A stretch of 64,000 nucleotides of DNA, from NCBI GenBank assembly GCA_030435675.1, contig CM059625.1, positions 17,236,001 through 17,300,000 of the forward strand, read 5' to 3'. A program made the translations under genes and the position numbers. Source of the stretch: Steinernema hermaphroditum. Taxonomy: Eukaryota > Nematoda > Chromadorea > Rhabditida > Steinernematidae. Below the pieces are notes generated by a model. The model was given only the letters and a program-made list of their open reading frames with translations, was not told where the DNA came from and ran no database searches. Shown piece after piece: positions 45,301-54,380 of the stretch; within the stretch, counting starts at the first letter, position 1, and each line of letters begins with the position of its first letter.

Positions 45301-47518
45301 AGAACCCATTCTCGCTGCTTTAGACCTTTGTAGTCATAGCATTGCAAGCGACGTTCTTGACAAAGAATTAAATGTTGTGCGCAAATGACCTGAAATTACA
45401 TATCGTCGACAAGAGAACCGAATTCGTAATCGTTTGATTTTGCCATATTTTAGTCATATATTTGCAAAACTGATCCCATTTAGGGAATCTTCAATATTGC
45501 TTTATAAACTGACGTACAAGAAGTGAGCAGTCAAATGACTGGTTGATACGGTCAACAATTCGATAGTCCAGCTGCTCATTACTGTGCTCATTTGTTATCT
45601 CTCGATAGATATGCACTTTATCCGTTAGTTGCACCTGAAATTATACTGTCCACCTACTGACATTACGATAGAGACTTACAGCCAAGCGGTGATGGTAAAC
45701 GGCGACCTTTCTAACTAGGTCGTTACATCGAATTCGGACACTTGTTTGTCGCGATAGATGCTGGACGACAACATCAGTCATGTTGTCACGATAAGCATAA
45801 CGGTTCTTATGTAATCCATGGACGGTACTAAACATCAATTGGTAGCAAGCTACAGTACCGTCGATGCAGCCAACTGAAAAAAATCGTCTTGCACACTTTA
45901 GCATAAAGAAACTATGTATTTGTTCATGTTAAAGCCTTTTCTAGCAAGGGTTCTGATTCTTACCGACAACAGTATTGGTATTCGGACTGGCCGTGACTGT
46001 CCACACCCAGCTGTCCATTTGCGCTATGGTTCCGAGCAAGGTCCCTGAAATAGTATTAATGAGAGGCCCCAAACGAGACCCCAAACCTTCTCGTGTGTAC
46101 AGTAGGACCTGTTTGCTGGATCCCGTGATGGCCAAGAATTGACCGGAGTTGAAATATTCCATTGACGTTGGATCATAGCCAAGATGTTTATCTCTGTTAA
46201 TCTAAACCTTGCTTCATTTCTGCCTTGTACAGCTCAAGGAAGCCTCACCACTTGATTTCCATCCAAATCATAAAATCCGATATTCTGTGACCAGTCGCTT
46301 ACAGCCAAGATCTCGCCCGGATACCCGCTAAAGATATTGTTTACAGTGAACACTTTTTAAAGTCATTCCATATTTAGCTCTTCGGGAGAACAAAGACGTC
46401 CACATTCATAAAATTATTAATTTAGCCGATGGCGTCATGCTCAAGCGGATGGCATCTTGTGCAAACTAATCAAATTGTCACGATATCATTGCGTTGTCCT
46501 AGCTTAAACATTGGTCGATCTTGAAAGTGTCCCACAAAGGACTGTTCATCATTTCTAGGAATTCTTAAGCAACTAAACCTCACCCGTCTTCGTAAACAGA
46601 TGCTCGTCTTCGAGGCTTTTCGTGCCTGAAAAACATTTAAAAGATGACAGAAGGTTTTTACGGGAACACTTACGCATCTGATCGGCCAGCTCCAAACTTG
46701 AGAGCCCACACCGGCTCGCCTGATGGTCGTTCTATTTTGGCTACCTCTGTTGACGTCTAAAATATGCATAAGTTATGATAAAATGCTGATGAACACGCAG
46801 CTCTTTGAAAAAAGGGTTGCATCCTACAACAACACAATTTTTGCGCCTCGTGAGTGGTCAACCATTTTGCTTTTATGTTCAGTACCATGGTATTTCATAG
46901 GTTACCAGATTTGCTCTGGAAGTACTGTTGGTGTTCAAAAGAAGTGTACCTTATAGTTCTTCAAAAGGACACTGCCATCGTACATGCCTAGCGCATACAA
47001 ATTTCCATCTGTGCTCCAGGCACAACAAAGGATGCGCGTGTTGACGCGTTGTTTAGTGACATTCTTCTCCTGCTGTGTCCAGAAGCCGTAGTCGGTGCAC
47101 GCGCAGCTGAGCAGTAGATTGGTAACAGGGCTAAATGCCAGGCACTGAATTGCGTCGTTATGCCTGCAACCGAGGCAAATGCGTAACATCCTCAGAACTC
47201 ACGGGGACCTACACGTATTTTAGAGTTCCTTCGTGTTGTTCCGTCCAAATGATTACACTTCTGTCGGCTGAGCCCGAAGCAAAGCGTTCACCCGTATGCG
47301 AAAAGGCCACGGCGTAAACGACGTCTTTGTGACCCTTAAGGGACTGTAGCAGAGTTCCATCGCTACCGTCGTAGATTAGCACTTTATTGTCGGCGGCCAC
47401 CAGAAGTTCTGAACCATCTGGCTTGAACGCGAGGTCGTAAACACAGCACCTAAATAAAGAACTGTGATGTTTTTGCAAGGAAATGAAATAAACTCATTTA
47501 CATGAGCCAAATACACAT
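42362..47518 (-). CDS. daf-10: Intraflagellar transport IFT122 orthologue (DAF-10)
   Basis: IFT-A subunit required for retrograde transport in sensory cilia. The N-terminal WD repeats start near 47450 ([20 protein letters not shown], then [20 protein letters not shown] and [10 protein letters not shown]). Further blades are at 47189-46950, 46160-45940 ([13 protein letters not shown]) and 45900-45650 ([20 protein letters not shown]). TPR-like helices fill 44700-43450 (for example [20 protein letters not shown]). The end has two zinc-binding-like pairs, [14 protein letters not shown] near 42900-42970 and MCECCF..GHCPFC near 42420-42560, as in vertebrate IFT122. The last exon ends [12 protein letters not shown], with the stop at 42362-42364. 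I choose the start at 47518 because ATG TGT ATT TGG CTC AT|G TGC is the only phase that joins the acceptor at the first WD exon; the extreme N-terminus is uncertain. There are many short introns. Confidence 0.9.
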
Positions 47519-47746
47519 GTATCTTCGCGCCCCTCTGTTGGCCGTAGCGGACGACCATAGTTAATTCGTTTAACTTTGTTGAGCGCCCAATTAATAAGGA
47601 AGCGTGCGCCCTGTAGTCGCTCAAATGTGTGGGATAAAAATGTGATTATCATCCGGTCTCAGATGGTCGTTGTGATGTCAAATTGTAATTTAATACACCG
47701 CTCGTATAAATAATGCTAGCCATCTTTTTGGATTTGGTATTCAGAA
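47519..47746. promoter_or_regulatory. Bidirectional promoter region between daf-10 and flp-1
   Basis: Only 228 bases separate the two start codons. A TATAAA sits at 47705-47710, 37 bases before the flp-1 ATG. An imperfect X-box-like stretch (ACGACCATAGTTAA, 47551-47564) lies on the daf-10 side, with about three mismatches to the DAF-19 consensus. The flp-1 ATG follows ATTCAG by three bases, as in trans-spliced messages. Confidence 0.5.
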
Positions 47747-48486
47747 ATGTTCCCCTTTCTGGCTGTGCCTCTGCTCGTCTTAGTCTTCGTATCACAGGTT
47801 CACAAATTCTAAAACGGCTGTGTTTGCAACGGTGACATTCAGGTGTTGGGAGAATGTTGCGGCGCTGAAAGTACATCAGAATTTTGCTCTGTATTCAACT
47901 TGCTTTCGCTACCTGAACAAGCGGAGGTGCGGACGATCCTAGGAGAGAATTGCGATGGCGACATTGCCGAGGCAATGAAGAAAATGGATAAGCGGAAGCC
48001 GAACTTTATCAGGTTTGGACGCTCAGGTACATCGTATAACCGACTGAGGACATAATTTAAGGAAGATCATACTTGCAGCTCCGATCCAATTTGGAAAGAA
48101 GGGCTCAGATCCCAACTTCTTGAGGTTCGGTCGATCGACAGCCGAGAACAACTTTCTCCGCTTTGGAAAAAGCAACGCAGGACATCAAAACTTTTTGCGT
48201 TTTGGCCGTTCCGACCCTAACTTCCTCCGTTTTGGTATGTACGAACTACGGTATGTCATTGAGGACTGCTGCAATTTCAGGTCGCGCCAACAATGACCCG
48301 AACTTCTTGCGCTTCGGCAAGTCGTCCGACCCCAACTTCCTTCGATTCGGCAAGCGTCAGATCGACGATTCGGAGCCGAACTTCCTACGCTTCGGAAAAC
48401 GCAACAACTTCCTGCGTTTTGGTCGCGCGCCGAGCGAACAGTTCGACCGCGAGTACCGCAAGCCCAACTTCCTGCGCTTCGGCTAA
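47747..48486 (+). CDS. flp-1: FLP-1 FMRFamide-like neuropeptide precursor
   Basis: Secreted precursor of amidated RFamide peptides. Exons: 47747-47797, 47843-48026, 48079-48234, 48281-48486. It starts with a signal peptide ([17 protein letters not shown]), then a spacer, then peptides each ending in Gly (amide donor) followed by Arg or Lys. Peptides read: [50 protein letters not shown], a copy ending [20 protein letters not shown], one ending [18 protein letters not shown] and KPNFLRFG. An odd first processed peptide, APIQFG, precedes KK. Most cleavage sites are single Arg or Lys rather than pairs. The (D)PNFLRFG core is diagnostic for flp-1, and its adjacency to daf-10 is as in C. elegans (recalled). 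Confidence 0.96.
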
Positions 48487-48664
48487 AAGCCGTGGCGCTC
48501 GGCAGTAGAACCAAAAACAACCGTGTTATCCCCAAGTATCAGACAGAAACGAGCACAAGCCAATGATAGCCAGCCGCCTACCTTTGTGAACAGTCATGCA
48601 AATTATCGAGCGAACAACGACGAGAGAACGCACTAACCTATATGTCCTATTTTTGAAAACATAA

Positions 48665-48670
48665 AATAAA
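48665..48670 (+). terminator. Polyadenylation signal for flp-1
   Basis: AATAAA about 180 bases after the flp-1 stop and just before the convergent minus-strand ORF. Confidence 0.6.
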
Positions 48671-48695
48671 TGTCCGTTTGAAAGTTCATTGCCGC

Positions 48696-48983
48696 TTACC
48701 CGAATTCGCTGTCGTCCTCCTCGGAGATCTTGTCCACCCAGCTCAGCACGGGTCTCATGCCGCCAGCGTCCGCTGTTGACCTGACCACATAGAATGGGCT
48801 CTGTAATGGGCCCGTTGTCATGGACACACGCGCAGGTCGCCTTATTTTGGCGGTCATCCTGGGAAACCTGCAGCTGACGGATTGCTGAAATATCGTCCAA
48901 ATAATCATCTTTCTTCCAAAGCGTTCGTCTACCTTGCTGTCCTTTGAAAATACCAGCACCTGGTGGACGACTTTCGTGATTAT
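48696..48983 (-). CDS. Unrecognised small protein or 3' end of a minus-strand gene
   Basis: Two exons fit: 48933-48983 (acceptor TGACTGCAG) and 48696-48884 (acceptor ATATTTCAG), joined in phase 0 with a 48-base intron. The joined reading is IITKVVHQVLVFSKDSKQSV, then SCRFPRMTAKIRRPARVSMT, TGPLQSPFYVVRSTADAGGM, RPVLSWVDKISEEDDSEFG and stop. The basic first half, compact middle and acidic end look like real coding sequence, and I do not know the family. No start codon is present before the first acceptor, so 5' exons must lie further along the minus strand. Alternatively GGTAAG at the end is a donor, but flp-1 would then sit in the downstream intron. Confidence 0.4.
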   Translation of the reverse strand: MITKVVHQVLVFSKDSKVDERFGRKMIIWTIFQQSVSCRFPRMTAKIRRPARVSMTTGPLQSPFYVVRSTADAGGMRPVLSWVDKISEEDDSEFG

Positions 48984-50290
48984 CTGCAGTCAATCACTGT
49001 GAAGCAGAGCTTCCTAATTTGTGCCTATTAAAACAACTGTTTGCTTATGTACGTGGCGCTTCTGGGCTATCTGGCAATGTCTCTGAAAACAATGAACAAA
49101 AAGATACTATTATTCACTTACTCACGGACACGCTGTTATTTAGCGAACATGCATCTGCGCCAAATCTCATTTTATTAGGGCCTATGGCAGGTGCCGTACG
49201 ACGATGGCGAATAGCGGCGCCCCGAAACGCAAAAGGTTTGCATGGAATCCACGGGAAAGTATGGTTTATGCCAGTCTAACTTGGGCTGCTAACATGTTTG
49301 CGTTGTTTACCAAAAGCTCATCCAGCCGTGCTTAATGCACAAGGCCAAAAGCTAAAGTGAGAGCTTTCCCATGGGAACGTGCAAGGTGTCCTAAAATAAA
49401 AAAGATATTTATGAATGAGACGAGAACGTTCTGCTCAGAAAATACATGCAGGTGCAGCGTAGCTGATGCAACCACTTCTCATAGTTATACTTATCATTGC
49501 TTTCAGCTTTCTTACAAAAAGCTCGTAAAGGCAGAGGTTAAATTTGAGAACTGAGCACCAATGGACTGAAAGAGAAAAAATGTGAGGAAGGGGAAAAATG
49601 TACGCTTAGAAAGTGTGCGTAATTAGCCGTATGTTCGAAAACGTGACGGATGAGGGACAGGAAAAAATGCTGAGACCATCTGCAAGAAAGCGCCAGCCAA
49701 AAAATCAAACCTTGGGAAGACATGGCAAACCGACCCATGACGCGCATCCCAAATTAGGGGGTTCGCTGAAATTTGAGAGATATTCGGAGGCGTAAAAATT
49801 TAACCTGAGCGCCTCACCTAGACAAATGCGATTGGATTCACCCAATGCATTGGGAAAAAAAACTGATAAAGAATTACAAGCCTAACTGTTATGGCCAATC
49901 GACCTTTCCTAATAAAGCACAACAAATTCAGCACAGAACAGAGGAAACAGTCAGACTGCAGACCAGTTAACGTGCGCAAATCTATAAAATTATATCCGTT
50001 CCACACGATTGAGTTTAAATGAGCAAAGTTGGCTTTCGCACTGTCAATCATTTTTCGAGCTGCTAATTAGCTTTAACAAATTCTCTAAAGGTATTTTATC
50101 ACGCAAGGCTGAGGTATTTTTAAGTTTAATCGGCATTTTCGTCTGCCAGAATGCATCCATTTATTGGTATGTAAAAAAAGGAGTACACCGTTTTGTTAAA
50201 ATGGAACTGGTCCGGAACTCGATTGTCGTGAAGTAATCCGCTGATAAGCGCTTGTTTAAACTATTGCGCTTTATCATTGTGTGATATTGG
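48984..50290. other. Region without a supported gene
   Basis: Short ORFs on both strands without family resemblance. It could hold 5' exons of the small minus-strand gene. Confidence 0.5.
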
Positions 50291-50527
50291 TTAACATACA
50301 AAATGACTAACTTGAAATACTGCATACTCTTGCTCTAGCTCTGGACATGTCATGGGAGTTGTTGTATTGCACGTGAGCTCGTGCAGATCAAACGGTCTAG
50401 CAACTGCTCTCCCTGATACAGATGTACTCACCAACGAAATCTTCACTCCCTGGAGGTTACAGTTCACAACTATCACATCCGCCTAATTGTCGGCATCGAT
50501 CACTTTGATGGTTTGATTGTTCGTCAT
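50291..50527 (-). pseudogene. ORF interrupted by one in-frame TAG, possible relic or unrecognised exon pair
   Basis: On the minus strand an ATG at 50527 opens MTNNQTIKVIDADN, then TAG (50483-50485). The same frame continues ADVIVVNCNLQGVKISLVST, SVSGRAVARPFDLHELTCNT and TTPMTCPELEQEYAVFQ before a stop at 50291. A GTTAGT donor could follow EYAVFQ. The TAG also forms the acceptor AATTAG, so the second part may instead be a real exon starting at 50482. No family is recognised. Confidence 0.3.
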
Positions 50528-51674
50528 TGCGAATTACTCCAAGTTCTTCCAGACAATCTTCACTGCTCTCAATCGTCGATTTTACACTTTGTGATGTACT
50601 TCGCCCAAAGACTGCAGTCGTTCGAAAGCGATTTCCGTTTTTTGGATCCGTTTATTAGTGTGTATGTAGTACACGGTGATGTGAATTTATCGATACAATA
50701 AAATTTCCAACTAAAAATATTATTTCGACTCAAGACTGTCCTCATGGAATGACTCGGTCCGAGGTATTGCACATGTGTGTCAATCGATCTTCATGAGGAA
50801 CATTTGCTTGTCAGGAAACAAACGACAGACAGCGATAATAGTGGCGGACAGTCAACAAAATGTTGAAGCTTCTTAAATGTAATCTAGAGTTCATTCGGTG
50901 AGAATGGAAAATAGAGTTTTACATGCACGCGAGAACAGCATGTGACCTAGACGTTGAGCCTTGTCATGTGGCCACTGTTTTCCAACTCAGAGAAGTTCTA
51001 AATCTTTTTTTTGCTTTCTGATAATGTGATTCAGAGTTGATCACGTAGGTGCGGTATTGAGGTCAGCAACACGACCTTACGGCTATGTGACAAAGAGGTG
51101 TGATAGTACAAAAATATATATGCAACGATTGCACATGGACGTTCCGTACCCTTTTCACGGATCACAGTAATCTGAAAAATTCCAAAAATATCTGGTGCGA
51201 TCATCCTTCAGTTCGAGGAAAGCACGAGATTATCACCTACTGAGAAGACGTGACCATTCAGTATCATCCGTGCACCTGTTAATTTTAAATTTTGTGCCCA
51301 TCACCGCACAAAATATCACTACACGCCGTGATTTTAACGACATAACATAAAACAAACCAATCATCGTCGCTTTGAATGTGACGGCTATCGCTAAATCAGT
51401 GCAAAATAGCGACCAGTATTCATTTTTACCGAACAGTTCGACTTCTTTGAGCTAAACTATTATTTGAGAAGTTATTTATTACAATGTTTTCTCTTATAAA
51501 CAACAGCAGACGAAGAATGTACATTATGCATAATTATTAGTATTATAAAACTGCGAGAGATGCTGTAGAGACTTCGCCGTTAACGCTTGACCTAAAGAAC
51601 CAAATGAAATATTGCCATTGAGGAAAAGACGCCAACCTGTGACGACTGTGGGAAATTGCCAAAATTGACTGAGC
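50528..51674. other. AT-rich region without a supported gene
   Basis: Contains the 3' UTR of the small membrane-protein gene, with a minus-strand AATAAA at 51475-51480. Nothing else is recognised. Confidence 0.6.
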
Positions 51675-51842
51675 TCAGTGCTCGTCTTTGGCGGTGGCAC
51701 TGGCGGCCGATGTGGCAATCATGTACAACATGGACATGAGAACGGCGAGAATGATCACGTTCACGATCAAAATTAAGGTGTTCTTGTCGAAGGTCCTTTC
51801 GGCGACTTCAACGATCGACTGTTTGCGCGATTGTGGACGCAT
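51675..51842 (-). CDS. 55-residue single-pass membrane protein
   Basis: A complete small ORF: a basic N-terminal head (MRPQSRKQSIVEVAERTFDK), a hydrophobic segment at about residues 23-43 (LILIVNVIILAVLMSMLYMI) and a short Ala/Ser tail ending AKDEH. The ATG is 17 bases after a GTTTACAG acceptor, so the message is probably trans-spliced or has a 5' UTR intron. An AATAAA lies about 195 bases past the stop. The acceptor, tidy codon use and poly(A) signal support a real gene. The basic cytosolic-type head suggests a tail-anchor-like or single-pass micropeptide. I do not recognise the family. Confidence 0.65.
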   Translation of the reverse strand: MRPQSRKQSIVEVAERTFDKNTLILIVNVIILAVLMSMLYMIATSAASATAKDEH

Positions 51843-53181
51843 AATGGCAAGCTAGTGATCTGTAAACCAGGCAAAGGAGAATGAAAAGTGAGACGAGACG
51901 ACAGAAGACCAGCCATGCCGCGGCGGAAAAAGCTTAAATGACTGGGCCAGACTGGCCCGAACGAGAACGTGGCAACAAAAACGTTCTCATTCCCAGCCTC
52001 GACCCGACTCGATGGTGCAACGCCAACCCCTCGAGAACTTGAGCTTACGACCATCGCCAATGGGCTTGAGGGGCACCCGTCGGGCGGCGATTCTCGACCC
52101 ATCAGGCGAGTGCCCACACAGGCGGCGAACCTCGCAGTAGCATGCACACAAACAACAACAAGAAGTCACGGCGAAGCATTTCGATCAGCGGGCCGCCCGA
52201 TCCTCGGAAAAACATGTCGTCTGGGAGGGCTTCAGGATCATTTATGCGACTGGAACCGCAGCGGCAGCTGTCCCCGCCTGAATACAAGGGAGGTGATTAG
52301 CGTATTCATAAATCAGATCTTGAGACCGAAAACACTTTCAAGTAACGAAGAAAGAGGGTAAGCAACCGAACATGAAGAGGCGACCATGTGATTAATGAGT
52401 TGGATAAACAAAAGCCGGGTTCACCTGTGGATAAGTGTCAATGGGACACTTGAGCACGAGATCACAGTTTCCGCACGTTGCACTACCCACCAACCGCACA
52501 ATTAAACAATGTTGGCGAAAATCTCGTCCAAGACCAGTGTGGCGGAAAAAAAAGACAGGCGCGTTTTCCGGCCGTTTTACGCAACCCATCGGTTAGATAT
52601 GTGCACACTATCACTTCACTTCCGCTTGTTGATCACGGATCTAACAAATATCGGTACTGAGAGATCGACAAGAGGGGAGGCGTTTCAACTCTCACGCACG
52701 TGCTCGCTACCAGAAATCCGCCTTGAGGACATTTCCTATCACTACAATCAGTAGCGTTCAACACTCAAAAAAAGACAAAAGAAACTACTTAAAATTTGGT
52801 TCAATTTTCAACGTTGACGTATTTCATTTATTTCCTTACGATCATATTTGAAAAACTTAAGCTATAATGCGCCCCAATCTCGCTGTTTATGACCAACACT
52901 AAATCTATGTACCTCTTTTGAACCTATCCCCTGCGGTTCTCTATAGTACGCATAGATGTGAAAAGGCATTTGCGGCTCTCCTCTGGAGCGCCAGGTTTGA
53001 TCCTTGACCCGGATCATTGGTTGAATACGTGTGTAACATATTTTCCGCCTCGTGTTTGTGTAGGTGTTACCGCAGGTCACGGCACGAGGGATAAACATCC
53101 TCCTGCTCTGCACGATTTATCCAACAACTAACATATCGCATATCTCACTGAAAAGTGAAATTTGCGACAACACAGCAACGA
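51843..53181. other. Region without a supported gene, partly GC-rich
   Basis: Includes upstream sequence of the small membrane-protein gene and the 3' flank of acl-3. The 51950-52300 part is GC-rich for this genome, with open frames on several strands, none convincing. It may contain 5' UTR exons. Confidence 0.5.
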
Positions 53182-54380
53182 TCAGCTCGACGACCGTGTT
53201 GTTACAGCTTTGCCCAAGGAAAACAGTTTTTCTTGGATTATATCGGCCAACTCTTTCCGCCTGTCGAGTTCAGCTGAAGTTCGAAGGGTGGGAAGGATCA
53301 ATTGCATATCAAGAGGCTCGCCGACTGTTATCTCAACACTCTGTAATGTTGGTTCACTGTGAATGATCAAAACGAGGGACTGCTTACCTTTCCGAATCGT
53401 GGGTAATACGGTTTTTCAGTTGGCCACACACTGTCCATTCCGTTGACCCAGATCGGCAATACAACAGGTGGTAATTTCGCTTCCATAACCAGCCTTGCTA
53501 CGCCCCACTTGATGCGGATAGGCTGAGGAGTAACCTTGCCTTCTGGGAAAATGTGAACCCACTGGCGTTCGTCCAGCTTCTCAATACAGAAATCCATGCC
53601 TTCTTGCTTCACTCCAGCCCCTCTAACAATCGGCACGCATCGCCCTAATGAGAACAACCTGAAAATATGTGCTTATCAGAATGTAGTTGATTTAGAAGTG
53701 CCTACTTTGTGTGCCACGATTTCGTGAAGCATATATTGTGGGCGGCTAGAGTATACCGATAACGATTCAAGTTGCCGAAGAATTCTTTCCATGTGAGAAC
53801 AGCTGAAACAAAAAAAAAACACATTGGTGGGAACGAAGACACATGGGAAGCATATGAATTTTCCAGATCACAATCAATGACTCTGGTCTTCACAGAGTTT
53901 GGAAGCCCGATGAACAAATGAATAGTTGGATCAAAGACCTTCAGAAATGGAGAGCTGAAATAGGCCATGGAAATGTAATTTTCGACTTTAGGGGGAAGTT
54001 AAAATGCTAGTTCAACCTTATTGACCGAACACAGAGCGAACCACTAATTCTGCATCACCTAATGACAAAAACTTACACCACAACAACGGATCGTCGATAT
54101 TGCATCGGTGATTTGCTACTGTCAGCAGCGGTCTCGAGGTATTAGCGATCTGCTGCACCAAGACGTCTCTGTTTCGTATCACCATCTTGTTGATGTCTGA
54201 AATGGACTGGCAATTTATCCACAGAGAATTAAATCTCTTACCTGCCGCAAAGAGCGTTTTAGACAATAAATGAACCGTTGACATTGCTAGGTTCGACTTC
54301 CACCTATAGAACCATGACGTTTTCTTTGGAAATGGCCATGGAAACTTAAACCCGTCTTCTGGCAACAACGATGAAGTCAT
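53182..54380 (-). CDS. acl-3: Tafazzin, cardiolipin-remodelling acyltransferase
   Basis: Mitochondrial membrane phospholipid-lysophospholipid transacylase that remodels cardiolipin. It starts MTSSLLPEDGFKFPWPFPKK; the WPFP near the start and a membrane-embedding helix follow the family. The HX4D catalytic motif is in VANHRCNIDDPLLW near 54090. After an intron comes AAHNICFTKSWHTK, then LFSLGRCVPIVRGAG, GMDFCIEKLDERQWVHIFPE with the FPEGKV block, then IKWGVARLVMEAKLPPVVLP and PYYPRFGK. The last exon, about 53182-53346, reads EITVGEPLDMQLILPTLRTS, then ELADIIQEKLFSLGKAV and stop. The length and motif order agree with tafazzin rather than other PlsC-type enzymes. The acl-3 name follows C. elegans. 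Confidence 0.9.
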
